DNA of 64,000 bases from Rhopalosiphum padi. Lineage: Eukaryota; Arthropoda; Insecta; Hemiptera; Aphididae. Positions 27,384-41,600 of the stretch are shown here, piece after piece. Made by a program: the position numbers and the translations under genes. How positions within the stretch are numbered: position 1 is the stretch's first letter; the number at the start of each line of letters is the position of its first letter. The stretch is from the NCBI RefSeq assembly GCF_020882245.1, contig NC_083598.1, positions 29,859,858 to 29,923,857 of the forward strand, written 5' to 3'. The notes beneath the pieces are model-generated. The model worked only from the letters and a program-made list of their open reading frames with translations. It did no database searches and had not been told where the DNA came from.

Positions 27384-27544
27384 AGTGGCGGATTTACCTA
27401 ACCTTGGGGGGGGGAGTTATCCTAAAAAATAATATGTAAAAATATTTTATTATATATATTATTATACATTTTGTAATATTATATATAAGCGTCTGGGAAG
27501 GTCCAGACCCCATGGACTCCTCCCCCCACTGTAAATCCTCCACT
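27384..27544. mobile_element. Short MITE-like element with terminal inverted repeats
   Basis: The left end reads AGTGGCGGATTTAC and the right end GTAAATCCTCCACT, inverted repeats of 14 bp with one mismatch. Subterminal G9 (left) and C6-containing (right) runs also mirror each other. The 161-bp size and lack of coding capacity fit a non-autonomous DNA element. No convincing target duplication was visible, so the superfamily is left open; the AGTGGCGG start is hAT-like. Confidence 0.6.
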
Positions 27545-27549
27545 GATAG

Positions 27550-30280
27550 TATACTTACATACTAAATGGTATAATAGGTATAGTCTATTCAATTTATACA
27601 CTATAACTTTGTTTATCAATTATCTAATTTAAAAAAAAAATAACAATTTTATATGACTTAAAATATTTATTCCTACACTTAAATAAACACTACATTTTTA
27701 CAAAAAAAATCAAATTTTTAAATATTAAACATGCATAAAAATGTCGTTTATAGTATATTAATATAGATAATGCAGAATTGAAATACCTTACTATTAACAT
27801 TTTATCTATTGAATTTCTGTATTATAAAATGGCCTAAACCAATATTTTATTTTCAAAACCGTTAAAATGAACTTAAAAATTGATGCTGTATAATATACTA
27901 CACAAGCATATACCTAACTATGTATGAGTGTAGCTTTTCAAGCACTTATCACTCATATATTGAGTCGCACTTATAATTAATAAATATTTTCGTGGCACGA
28001 TAAAAAATCAATATTATTCTCGGCACAGTTAGTAGGTTAGTTTTAAAAAATAATCTAATCGTTTGCTTTTACAAATTTAATGTACACATTACACAGTATA
28101 AATAATAATAATTAATGACACACGTAGGCTGCAGCGCAGATACCGATTAATGATTATACACATAGAAACAGTCCGTTTCAAACAGACGAAGCACGGGTTG
28201 TTTCTCGTAAGATATTTCGTCCAATTAGAGCGACACGCGCGATAGCAACATATCATATCATATATATATATATATTAAGTAGCCGGGAAAATATAATCGC
28301 GCAATTAAGTTGACGGTGGATAATATATTATATCATTTATATCCAATGCCGGTACAACACGAATATAATTCCTCGCAGTCGCATAATGCACTTATATAAT
28401 ATTATATTTATATGGGCTATATAATGCAGTATTCTGTAATAATTACCACTCGGTATACGTTTATATTTTATAATATATATATGTAGGTACTATAATAATA
28501 TACTTGTGTTGTTTTTTGTGACTTTAATATTATTATTACATATTTTAAAGGATGATTCGTCAAGCATTCTTACTTATTTTGATTTTTTCCCCCTTTATTC
28601 AAATTCCAATTAATAGAACGTTTTCATTTTGTAAATAAATATACTAAAGGACTAATTTTAAAATTTAATTAGATTTAATTTAATATTATATTTTATTATT
28701 ATTATCAATTTTCATTAACTTACTATGCCTAAGTCAAAATGTCTCGTACTGTAGAACGGTGTAAATAGACTCGTGGTATAAATATTAAATAGAACAAAAA
28801 TATAATTGTATGTTATACAGAATAAGTAATACGAAAAGTGTTTAAGGTGTTAGTGTTAAATAAAAAATTAATATTAGAACTTCAAATGTCCAAAAAAAAA
28901 AATATGCATGCTACGGTATTTTCGATATTTTTAGAAAGATAAACACCAATTTATAAAAAAACGTATTCAATTTTTAAACTTTTGACTTTAAAATAAATAA
29001 TTGAAATTATAAAAAATATATACACTTAATTTTAAATAAATATTCCTGTTTTCCGTATTTTTTTACATTTGAACCGATTTTCTATTACAAACTATTCTAA
29101 AAGTAGAAGATTTATATATTTTAACTGCTTTAAAATAAGATGATAACTGATGGTGACAGACAATAAGTAAATAAGAAAAAACAAAACATATTATCATAAT
29201 AATTATCATATTATCCATGATTAAAGGACATAGAGGGGGTGTATGAGTATGCTCGGTGATTCGCTAAGTCTAAACAATGCACGAGGAGTCGGAATTCATT
29301 GGCGTAATAAATAATAATAAGTCGCAATCGTTATAACGCCGTTAATCTACATTTTTTTTCCCATACGAAAAATGATTCTCGGTCGTCTGCGCGCTCACGC
29401 GTTGTTTTATAATATAATATTTTTATTATCCCATTAGTCATCGCGTTTTATTACCGACAGTCGACAGATATCCGGCTGTCTCATGTGTAATATATATATA
29501 TATAAGAATACACGTAAGGATACAAGTAGGTATTTGGCTGTCGTGTGTATATATACGCAATATTGAAAGGAGTTTAACCGCCAAACTAATTGTTTGATGT
29601 CTGACGCCGTACAATAATAACACATATTTTTGCTCAGATTCCTCGAACTCGTAATATATTTTACTACATGCAGTACTATCAGAGCCCGGGGGTGTGTAAA
29701 TATAATAATATATACCCGTCTCCAGCACTACGTAAGATGATGAAGTAGAAAATAATATTTTTAAGGATTTAACATATCGGTTTTGTATTTTACTTATTAT
29801 TTGATAATATTTTCAACCATAAAAATAAGAACAGTTTTTGTAAATTTCAATCAAAATTAAATTATTTTGAAACAATGATAAGATAAAAGTATACATCAAA
29901 AAACGCTCTTTATTCCATCAATATTTTTGTGATGGGTGATTTTGTACTAAGATTACGTAAAAAATAACTATTTTGCATGAAAACGTTTTGACTATGTCGC
30001 ACGCAGGAATAAAATAAAATGTAGAGCGATTGAACATCATATATCTATTTTATAATGTACCTATAGTTCTCTAACGTTTCTTCGAACGGATTACAATATT
30101 GAATTTATAAAAACAACAAACAACTCCCTTCAATAACCTACGACAACCACTATTACGTTACATTATAACAACAAAAACATGAAACTTATACCAGAACTCG
30201 TCAAAACAATATTATATAATAATATATGCATAAAAAACATATGGGTACCTAGTGTAGCCGTGATGGTGGTACCGAAATGC
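27550..30280. other. AT-rich intergenic DNA
   Basis: No gene was found. It includes a (TA)n run at 28258-28276. Confidence 0.55.
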
Positions 30281-30544
30281 ACGCTTATCGGACGGGAGTT
30301 TTCACGGAGGACCTGTTTTCGGTTTTATTTTCAGAACTCCTCTCGAGCCGGCTCGTTTGTCCGATCCCACAACGATTATAGAACAGAATCGACGAGATGT
30401 GAACTCACCATAACTCACACGCCACAGTGGATCTCAATAATGACCGTGTGTGGACCGAACACAAATGGTACGATATTAATAATATTAATATAATATTATT
30501 ATGCATTATATATAGGTGCGGTGATCAGGGAGATGACGACGATT

Positions 30545-30571
30545 ATGATGATGATGATGATGATGATGATG
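30545..30571. repeat. (GAT)n microsatellite
   Basis: About nine GAT/ATG units in a row at the edge of the GC-rich island. Confidence 0.75.
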
Positions 30572-30728
30572 CCCGTGCTCCGCAGACTGTGAACACCCTC
30601 GTTGAACACATAGCCAGTACTCTCGGGTTACTTATTGTTTAATTACAGGTCCTCGTACACACAGTCGTCGTCGATCGTCCCGAAACCAGTTCACGTGCTC
30701 GTTTGACACTCGGTCGATCAGCTGCGTC

Positions 30729-30736
30729 TATAAATA
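30729..30736 (+). promoter_or_regulatory. Candidate TATA box in CpG island
   Basis: TATAAATA preceded by GCGTC and followed by AACGCCCG. A TATA word inside GC-rich DNA is less likely to be chance than one in the AT-rich background, but no transcript downstream can be defined. Confidence 0.25.
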
Positions 30737-31679
30737 AACGCCCGTACAATAATAATACCATGTTCGGCAATATCGTCCACCGCGATTGTTCGCGCGCAAC
30801 CGCGGACTTACAACAAACGTCGACCGACCGGCGGCGGGAAAAAAGAAAACACTCGAGGTCGAGCTGCTGCAGTAGTTTTGCATACATTACGCCGATGGTA
30901 TACATGCAGACACATTATATATATATATATATACATAGTATAACAGTACATATTAAACCCACGTGCATAATTGACGTGCGGCCGACTGCGCGGTTGACAA
31001 CGCGGTGACGACGACGTCCGTCCGACCGACCGACCGTTTCGCCGGAACGCGATTACCGGACGCCGTCGCTCTCGGGCCCCGGAGGAGAACGATTTTACTC
31101 GCGGAATGTCCGCGCGGACACCGAGACACGTCGTTTTCTCCAATTAACCTCGTCGCGGACTTCGTGATAGGTGCAATATACGCGTACGTATATAATATAA
31201 TATAAATACCGCAGATACACGACGTACCTACGGCCACGGCGCGATTGTGTCGCACAGCATACACACTGCAGCGTATTATAATATACACGCCGACCAATAT
31301 AATCCGACACCCCGATTGCGCGACCAGACTAACGGGTTGCCCGCAATAATTGATATCTAATATACTACGCACATTATTATAATAATACGAGCGCTGCTGC
31401 GCGGGTACGAGCGTGTGCGAGCCGCGCGGTAATCTGTAAAACGAGATTTGTGGAAAAATAAAACGCGATCGAAACTCGTTCGATAAAATCGCATACTACG
31501 ACGGGCGTGGATATAATACGCAGATAAATATAATATTATAATATAATATATTGTACGCGTATACCTATTTGTGTGTCTTTATAGGAACGTGTATGCGCGA
31601 TACATTGATGGGCCGCCGAGAACACGAGAACTTCGTATTCATATGGACGAGCGGACATTACAATAATCGTATAGTCTGC

Positions 31680-31703
31680 GATATATATATATATATATAT
31701 ATA
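31680..31703. repeat. (TA)n microsatellite
   Basis: About twelve TA units without interruption. Confidence 0.8.
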
Positions 31704-31709
31704 GATACC

Positions 31710-32400
31710 TAATTATTATTATCTAATATCTGCAATCAATATACGAATGATATTGTTTGATTTAAAAATAAAATAATAAGTCGAGAAGCCAGATCATGTT
31801 TTTACTTGAAATTCGAATAGACGCTACAGTATTTTTCGCCGATCCAAACCATATTACTAATTGCCGACGTCTTGGACCAGACACAATCGTATATTCGTAC
31901 CGCAGTTTAATGCACCAAACACTAATGATGAAATTCTGTCCAAGACAACGGTTTTTGAGAACTGTATTTATGTCATCCATTGTCTGTACAGAACATTGCT
32001 CTTGTACAACGGTAAATACGTCAACGTGTTACAAAACGGTCCAAAAAATTACAGACCGAAATATACACTTTTGAGGGGAGGATGTCCGCAGTTCCGCACG
32101 CGTTTTTGGATCGTTTCCAGCCAAACGAGCACTCGGTGGTAACGTTTCTGATTCATTTGCCGTCAAATTTGCTTTAAGCACGTATGTATAGTTATATAAT
32201 AATATGTGTTTGTATATATTTATATATAAAACTATACTGCTGTCGAAGCCGTTGTTGTTGTTCGGCCCCTCTGCGGCTCGGAAAAGAACTGAAAATTTGA
32301 ATTCCACCACCAGCGACATCATTAATCATTTGGGGAGTTTCAGAAACTGACCCGTGGAAAGCGACTGAAGAATGATCGGGGTGAATTCACGCCACTCCTA
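31710..32400. other. Intergenic, short ORFs only
   Basis: Several ORFs of 70-97 codons overlap on both strands between 31762 and 32322. None has a recognisable motif or splice partner, and they shadow each other. Confidence 0.4.
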
Positions 32401-32550
32401 TCTTTTCCCGTGCACGCGTATACATACAACATATTTTATATACATGTACACGCGTTCGGGATATTTATTATTCGAAAATAGGATATTAAGTGCCAGGACG
32501 TGTAGACGGGATATGTTGGTGGGGATGTACAGGAAGTGAGCCGATAGGCA

Positions 32551-32581
<31 letters not shown>

Positions 32582-32720
32582 TAGCAATGGTGGCAACGAC
32601 AATCCAGGAAACTGGAACACATCTTTTTTAAACGGGTTTACACAATTCGACACTGCGACTGATAACGTTTCCCCCTCCCCCTCAGCGTGCATAAAACTGC
32701 CCTCGCGTGTTCGGCGAAAA
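32400..32720. other. Small GC-rich island with (GGC)n
   Basis: Includes a GGC/GGT trinucleotide run at 32550-32579, which on paper encodes polyglycine in one frame. No other coding signal was found. Confidence 0.4.
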
Positions 32721-32899
32721 AAATCGGGTTGTACGTACATTTTAATAACGGAAGCGATAGTGATTCGAGCTTTAAATATACGCGCATATGCGCACACGAG
32801 CAAAATAAAAAAATAAACGACAACAATATGGCACGAATCCAATGGGGAAAAAATCCCATTGAATTAAAGAACGGATTAAAACGTTATCAGTAGGTACTT

Positions 32900-35800
32900 G
32901 ATATACTGATGTTATTAATAAATAGAGGGAAAATGTGTGTAACAAAGATTAACGGTTATTTTTTTTTTTGGACGTTCGAATAATAATGACTATTAGAGTG
33001 AAATTTATTAAAAGTGACAAAAATATATACGCGAGTATATTCATACGCAGTAATATAATAATATTGTAATCTGGTATTACATCATTTGAAAGCTTTAATA
33101 AAAAAAATACATATAGAAACCCTAATAATATAAAATGAACCTTAATTATTCCTATAAAACATATATACGTCAGCGACTATCTATTATTTATATTATATGT
33201 GACTAGTGTTTTGTTTTTGATTTAGTATATTTAACATTTATTATATATTACTTTTTATTTATGCTTCCCAATAATACCAACTACATTTAAATAGAATCTA
33301 ATACTGTTATGAGTAATAAACGTTATTATCATCATTATTATTCCCCAATCTACATAATATTAAATGTATATTGTAAAAAAAAACGTTATGACTTCACGAG
33401 TATTTATTTTGAATTTATGCGGGAATCGAGAGAATACAACGCCTTTCCGTATTTAAAGAATTTATCGTTTTTATTGTCAACTCGTACGAAAATAATATAA
33501 GTATAGACCTTTATTAAAAACACATAATGATTTATACAAAATAGTAATATAATCGAGTTATTAATATAATAATATATAATAAATAATATCTTGTATATAA
33601 AATAAATCAAACGCATTTATAAAGTGTTACAATACATAGGTGTATGTTCAAAACGCATACAATGAAAAATCAAAAAAAAAAATCATGCCACACACGCTGC
33701 CTTTTTTGTGAATATATTAATAAATAATAATAATAATTTCATTCGGCTTTTCCATTGCGAATATTTGAACACGTGACTTACTGGTCATTGATAAAATACC
33801 TACAACCAAAGAAAGTATACAAAATATTATATTAACTATATATAAATTATGTACCTACATATTTACCCCCTCCTCGATAAGTTATTTAAAAAAAAAAATG
33901 ACAATTATAGTCTGAAACTATCGTTACTTATGAATGAAGTTATTTTGTGGTTATTGAGGCATACGAGGGGGAAGCACCGCGTTATAATAATATTATTAAG
34001 ATACAAAATGTGGCAGTTTATCTTTTCAATTGTTGCCATTATTGTATAAAACGAGGGGAATACGAAAGTAGATACGGTATTTTATTAGACAATGCGACGT
34101 ATATTTTGTGGCCATAAGTGCCCAATAACATTTACTGAATATAAAATAATAAATATTCAATTGACTGTGTATTTACCGATTAAATTTTTTTTTTAAAGGA
34201 CCCCTGGGTAGCTATTATAATAAGCTAATATTAACTCTTTGATAGACGCTGCAGTCATTGACTCGCCATTTAATATTAGGTACGTATATAGTATTTTTAA
34301 ATTTTTTTTTTCGACAAAAATAGGGACACAATTTGAACAATTTTCTAAGTACCTAATAAGTAAACATAAAGTTTAATGATTGAAAAACGACTATAGTTAA
34401 GCCAGTTAAGGTATTCATTTATACATATATATATTAAATATATCATAATATATATAGAATGATCCATTTTCAAAAATAAAAACGTAAAAAAATATAGAAA
34501 AGGATGGATAAATGTAAACTCCTCCCGAAATATTATAAATTCCTTTAAAACACACGGCAGGTATTACATTTATGTTAATTTCTTTAAAATAGGGAATAAA
34601 GATAATTTAAATTGCATTTATATTTATTTATTTATATTTTATATTTTCTAAGATTCATACCCTTTTTATTTTTATTTAATCGTTAGTTTCACAATAAAAA
34701 AATACTACATTTCATTATTTATATAGTCACATTATTAAAATAATAATTATAATTTTAATTAAACCAGAATGATGGAAAATATGATTTTTTAAATATAAAA
34801 TATGAACTATGAAAATAAATATAAATAGGTACAATTAAAAATACAAATATTTTTGGAGGATAACTAGAACCGCCTCTCAAGTGGTATCCTCTGGGTAATA
34901 TTATATGATGATTCTAATTATTTTAATGTTTTCAAGGAATTATCATAAGTATAATACAGTAGCAATATGTTTTTAGATGATGTGCTCTAAAGGATATAAT
35001 TTTATTAAAAATATGTCCCAACAAAGTAATAACTATTAAATTATAAAAAAAAAATACTTTCGAAACGTTAATAATAATAATGTCTTACGGATTATCTTAT
35101 GGGACATCCGATATATATTATACATCGAGGTTTTCAAAAAAATCACCCACTCAACAATAACCACAGTGAAAACGGATAATTATATAATTATTCGAAATAA
35201 AAAGACATTATTTGTATCAACACAAGATGTTCCTTGTAATATAAAAATTAAAGTACTTACTTAATATACTGCAGTCTAAAGTATGTCAACAAGTCTCATT
35301 AATCAGAATTTGAATAAATGTATAACTAAACCAACGAATAAGAGTCACGGCGGTGCTTGGCGAATTACCCCGTTTACATAAAAACTATAAATCTAATATA
35401 TTATATTAGAGTCAAAACCGGCGTACCAATTTTTCACCGCATACTATACTTATAGTACCCATATTATATTATATTATATTATATTATTATTTATTTCTAC
35501 TGCGGTATAATGGCGTTATAATACATCCGCATGCGATACGTCTTGTAAACGAGTAACAATTCACCGATATTGCTTACTATAGCTAGTTGTCGTTGTAAAT
35601 ATTGTTTTCGCCTTGTTCAAGTATAACATTATATCATTGCGCCGCATGTACGGATATCGTGGGCAGAAGGTATAAATTACATCCCATAATAATAATAATT
35701 ATTATTATTATTAAATGAAATATACTTTCCGGAGATATTTATAACTATCATAATATAGGAGCCAAAGTATGTTAATTGATTTATTCAAATAATAAATCGA

Positions 35801-37770
35801 TAAATGTCAGCCTGCATATTATAATATAATAAGTATATAGCATGAATATAATTATTGCGATTTTTATGCGCGTTATTGCTATTCTTATTAATACTGTAAT
35901 AAACCGTATATTATATTATTATAGTAATATATTATAAGAGTATAATATAATATTATTATCTATCGCTATTTCATATTGCTATCATCGTAAACGTGTTATT
36001 ACTTATTAGATATAATATTATACAATCGGTATTCTATACCTACAAATATACTGCTATAGTCAACGAAGAAGAAACATTTTTTTCTTATTCGATTTAACAA
36101 GTTTTTAAATAAATATAAAGAAATACTATACTATAGTCGCCAGTTGATTCCGTATTTTTATTATATAATTAGAGTGTTCGCAGGTAGTAACTAATTTAAT
36201 AATATAATATATGTATTATAATGACGTGTTGTTTATGCCAGTCGAAATTTGAGATAGGACAATGACTAATAGTTTACTCGCCTGTATATATTTAATATAA
36301 TTTGAATTTCGTGTGTTGAAAGCGAGTTTATAGCATTTTCTTCGGACATTAAATCCAATTGCCACTGAAACCTCTACAAAACACGGCGGTCGTAAAATAA
36401 AAACTCGTTTAGATAACAACCGTGTAAAGAACACCCATGCGAGCACTAAATACCGTTGCTCTGCTCATTTATAGCGCTGAAAAACCACCCAAGTCCGGAG
36501 ACAATTAAAATTCTGGTTCAAATCGACGAAGAGATCGCAGGCTGCAGACATCGGGAGAACGGCAATTATAAAACAGTATAATATATATACTTATTATGCG
36601 CGCAGTCGGGTAGTAGGTACACATACATTGTCACCGGCAAACGGTGTGTTTAAAAAAAAAAAAATGTTGTTTAGTCAAAAAGGGTTACTTAAATTACCTT
36701 ATATTTAAAAATAAAACTACTACACCCTCGACCTAAAAACCGGTAGGCATTATAATGATATGTATTTGTTTTGGCTGCATCACGGTATATATTATAAACG
36801 CGCGTTACACGTACACCGCATGTATACAACTCGATGAAAATATCACCGGAGTTGAATAACTATGTATGAGCAATGTACGATAATTATTAATCCGTTAAAA
36901 CAATAAACAAAAATAAACTATTGCATACCTTTCGTCTAATTGGGTCTCTGGGGTCTACTGACGACTCCATAATATCATAAACATATACACATATATTATA
37001 ATATGATATTATTTACTTACTGTGTTGATGTTATATATTTTATTAACGTGCAGCTCGAGGACGATACGCGCATTTGTTTGTCCCGACGGATCACGACGAA
37101 TCTGAAATCAAGATTTTACTACCTACCTATATTACCATTAGTTAATTATACAACCGAGAAACTGGTAGCTACGGAAACTATAACTCATCGAAAATCGTCA
37201 GCATGATGGCTATCGTCTGCAGTTTGTCAGGACAATTATCTTGCGTTTAATGTACGCAACTCACAACCCCTAAACAGTTTTCAAGACGTTATTGTTGCCT
37301 GCTCCTGAAGATCATTGCAGAGAAAGTCTTCAGAGTGACTATATTATTATAATATTTGAGTTTTACAGTGCGCATACACATTTAAAATAATAATAGATAA
37401 TTTCATTAAAAAGTTACTAACAAATTTTGATCACGAAAAACCATGGGCTTAAAAAAAAAACTATACAACTATATATAGTCTATAGACTTTGCTCGATATA
37501 GGCCGATGACAGCAGAATGGGCCCTTTATAATCCCACTTTAATCCGGACTTGAACCGTGGTATAGGTAAGTACCTCCTATAATACGCGTGTGTATGTTAC
37601 CTTTGTATTATAACAATATTGTGCCACACGACGCGTACCTATCACACAAATCGACTGGACTACAACACTTTTCCATGACACGTGACCTATACTTTTGCAG
37701 CGCGCATAATATAATATTATTGTTAGACACATGCCTATATATTAATATATATTATATATACATATATGTA
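32900..37770. other. AT-rich intergenic DNA
   Basis: No gene was found. It contains a pentanucleotide ATATT tandem run at about 35460-35485 and an NK2-type consensus TCAAGTGG at 34877-34884. Confidence 0.55.
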
Positions 37771-37950
37771 TTTATGTATACAATATATATATAATACATG
37801 CATATATACTTGTAGGCTCTTTATACACGAACTCGCTAATTTCCGTTCGCAACACATAATATGTATACGCGAACGCTCCGGCAGCGCGAATTCCGGTCGT
37901 TCCTCCTAAGCAGATTAAGATTATATTATTACGTATGCAAACGCCATCGC

Positions 37951-37954
<4 letters not shown>

Positions 37955-37980
<26 letters not shown>
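37955..37980. repeat. (TA)n microsatellite
   Basis: About thirteen TA units at the left edge of a GC-rich island. Confidence 0.8.
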
Positions 37981-37981
<1 letters not shown>

Positions 37982-37989
37982 GTACTTAT

Positions 37990-38680
37990 ATACATATACG
38001 ACGCATACTGGAGACCGGAAGTGCGAAACTATAGCCCAGCCTCGACTACACTTCCGATCGGGCACGCGTATGCGATATTATAATATACATATACTGTATA
38101 TATAGCGTTATAACAATATTGTTATATTGGGTATATACGTATACCGCGTACGCATTAATGTGTATGTGTGTGCAGCAGCTTAGGGTGGTTTTCCGGGTGT
38201 GAATTCGCCGTGTGTGAATCGAAAACGTCACGATATTGCTCGAGAATATGACAGGAAATGAGGCTTTGAGTGAGCACGACTGCTGCTGCTGCTGTTTTTG
38301 CAGGGGTGCGAAAAACCCGCCGACCCTACCGTCGAGATATGGCAGTAAAAAGCTACGTACACGTGGGACGTAGGTACGCGTATATATATTATATACCACC
38401 GAGGCATTCGCGTCACGATTCGCGGCCCCGTTTCGATATTGCAACAGCAATGCTCTCCTCTTGTATTCGTATATATTATAAACTACTCGAACCGTTCTAG
38501 TTTATATTATTATTATTATCGTCACCTATCAAAAACGATTTTCGCCCTGACGACTAATACAGTTATACAACGTAACACACATAATATATAATATGTCCGT
38601 GGTGTAGTGGTTGCGTATATAATACACTGCACCTCCGCCGACGAACGAAATATTGCAACGCGTTGCCACAATATGCTCGC
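37990..38680. other. GC/CpG-rich island
   Basis: CG-rich DNA including a (CTG)n run at 38279-38294. Opposite-strand ORFs of up to 134 codons overlap here, without motifs. The tRNA-like fragment below lies at its right end. Confidence 0.35.
38596..38612 (+). other. tRNA-Val-like 5' fragment (A-box)
   Basis: TCCGTGGTGTAGTGGTT equals, as I recall it, bases near the 5' end of metazoan tRNA-Val and includes a full A-box (TGGTGTAGTGG). The sequence then departs from tRNA and no B-box follows. It could be a truncated tRNA-derived SINE or chance; it is not a tRNA gene. Confidence 0.25.
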
Positions 38681-41600
38681 GTAACTTTTATTACACGCAG
38701 ACTTTACAGCATTATTAAGGTTCACTGTATAGTTTTGAACAAAATACTCTAAGTACATATTTGATATTAACATATTAAATTATATTTTATTTCTATACAC
38801 AAAATAATAATTTTTAAATGTTATGCTCGTGTATATTATAGTATTATACTATAAAAGATTTAAAATTAGAATATATTATAACACTAATTGATTGCTTAGT
38901 TTTTATTTTTAAATTTTTAATATAATTTTAACGACCGAAATATAAAACTGTACCCTATTATACAAAATCAATACGAGACAAAATATTAAATTACGAAACT
39001 ACACTATCATAATACAGTGCAGCTGTATAGTATTGCTGAGGGCTAATACTCGTCTTAGGTTATAAAATATATAATACAATGGGTTCATAAAATTATTATC
39101 AAACTTCACCGACAAAAAAGACAATTTTTCACACCCAAAATCAATTGTGTTCTACGAATACTCTGACTTATATTCCCTGTGCGGGATATTACACCCTGCG
39201 ACAAGTCGTTCACCCTACTTTACCATTATCTCTTCATCCGGCTCACTGACTCTCTTATTTCAACCATCAAATTATTTTAGATTAAGAATTTATTACATTA
39301 TGTTTTGATAAATGCGCGAGATGAACATTTCAATGATGTACCTATATTAGAATGCGTGCTATCATATTAAACAAACACACTGCCATATCGGATTGAGGTT
39401 CTGCTATACTAATTATTTACAAGCGTTCTAATTAAACATCGAATTCAACAATACTTGAGTATAATAATATTATACCCATGCGTATATATAGTCGATGAGT
39501 AATATTAATAGTTATTATAAATAACAATAAATGGCTCTATACGAGTGCAGGCATTTGGATAACAATTATGGTAGGTAATTACTAGGTAAGTATATAATTG
39601 AAAATTTTTATTTTTGTGAATTAAAAAATGAATGCTGCTGTATAATTTGAAACAAAATATAGATAAGTATTGTAATCTTGTAATAAATCAATAAATGTAT
39701 GCAATAATTAAAGTATAAAGATCAACTAGGTACTAAAAATAAAGCTACTTGTTTTTCATCACCAATTAATTTAATATTAGATAAAATTATTTATATTTTG
39801 TATTGATTGATAAAAATGTAAAATTATAATATTATCATAACAGACTAGGTATGTAATGTATACGTAAAATATTATATTCGGTTAAATCGTAAAATGTTAA
39901 ATAGAATCAAAAATAAAATTTAATAAAATTTAGAAAGTTTAAAAATATAGACATAGTTGATAATTATTAAGTATTTATCAAAATGTTTCCATTACAATAG
40001 GTATTTATTATACAAAATACGAAAGTGAACTTAATGGAATACAAACAATCAAATTATACGACCAATTAATACTAAATAATCGAAAGCGGTCAATACATTA
40101 TAAAGTATAATAAACGTGATTAGTAATAAATTTAATATTCAAAATCATTAGTATTCGAACATTAATTGTTATTTTTTTATTTTCGAAGAGTTCAAGTTGT
40201 TAGTCAAGGTTGTATAATATTTATTATTTTTGTATTAAAAGTTATAGCCAGTGACATCTATTGGGAAATAAATATTTATAACTGGATAATAAATATGTAC
40301 TAGATCGCGCCACATTACCTATGCTGATATGTTTCTTCTTTTATAATTTAACGGTATATGACATGGTGACATAAACGTAAAGACTAATAACGCATTGTAT
40401 GTTTATCCAAATTAAAAACACGTAATTATTTTTCAGAAATATACTTTAAAGAAAATAGAAAAACTTTGTCTTATTTGCTTCATTTTACGTCAGTTGCAGA
40501 ACTTTACTTTGATAAAAAATAAAATAATAAAATGTCTATTATTCTAAATTTTTTGATTAAAACTAAAATTTCAAACGACAAGACAATCAAAATATATACA
40601 AAGACCGTTTAAATTGGAAACACGTCTTTCTTTGTTCGTTTTCCGATATAATTATAAAGAAATATTTTTTAATACATCAGACAGGCATATCCAAAAGCAT
40701 TATAAATAATTGCATTCACAAAACAATTTGAGTAACAATAGAATTTGGTCCATGATAACATTATTTATACGACTATATTGAACAATTTTAAAATACTCAT
40801 ATAAATAATTTAATATGAAAGATAAATAACTTTATTAAGTAGACACCTATAGTAAATGAATACAATTGTTAAACATACAATTATTTATTTTTTTATTTAC
40901 AATCTACGGGTACCTAATATAATAAATAAATTTAATCAAGAGAAACTTATGACATGAGCTTCACGTGATGAGAGAAAACATCTAATATTATCGACTGACA
41001 TTTTACAAATATATATATTATATATACATAAGTAAAATATATAACATTAATAGTTACTAGTTAGTTATTACGTGAGGTTCAAGTATAGGTACCTATTTTT
41101 TAGCGGTACAATTACAATGATATTTTTTATGTGCTGTTTTTGTGAGCAGTAAAAATTTTAAATGTTCAACTTCAATATCTTTCTTGGTAGGACAGTGAAT
41201 CTATATGGTATTTTAGAAGGGTCAAAAATAAAAAAAATTTCGAGAGTTTTTCTAAACAATTGGAAAAACAAACAAAATTCTAGGGAAATACAGAAATTTT
41301 TTTCTTAAAGATTTTCTTGTTTTGTTATAAATTATAATGTACAGCAGAACAGTTATTAACTTTCCTCTTTTTTTAATATAAAATATTGAATAAAAATAAC
41401 GATTTAGTTAAAAGGTCTCATGACTATTTTATTTTAAGCCAACGGGTTATATTGTCTAGAACAAGCAGAGAGGATAAATTTCATACGAGAAAATAGAATG
41501 ATTATTTAGTTTTTTTAATGAAATCGTTTGTATAATTTAAATGTTTATAATTAGGGATAGTCGTTACAGAAGGTTCGATTACTAACACGCAACGTCAATA

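Larger units (their letters stand above)
30285..31660. other. Largest GC/CpG-rich island of the desert
   Basis: CG-rich sequence over more than a kilobase, densest at 30660-30860 and 30960-31180, with a (GAT)n microsatellite at 30545-30571, GACC tandem units near 31013-31035 and a TATAAATA box at 30729-30736 in GC-rich surroundings. Many overlapping short ORFs on both strands reflect scarcity of stops rather than coding. Best read as a candidate promoter or enhancer. Confidence 0.4.

Noticed and set aside
30179..31372. Cluster of overlapping ORFs of 66-139 codons on both strands
   Set aside because: Composition effect of the CpG island; no codon-like consistency, motifs or splice partners.
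33080..33105. CATTTGAAAGCTTTAAT, faintly like the bantam miRNA
   Set aside because: Several mismatches including the seed region, and no hairpin partner.
36505..36525. GGTTCAAATCG, similar to a tRNA B-box
   Set aside because: No A-box or acceptor stem at the right distance.
39090..39300. Open frame without ATG, about 70-95 codons
   Set aside because: No family motif in either strand and no flanking transposon ends.
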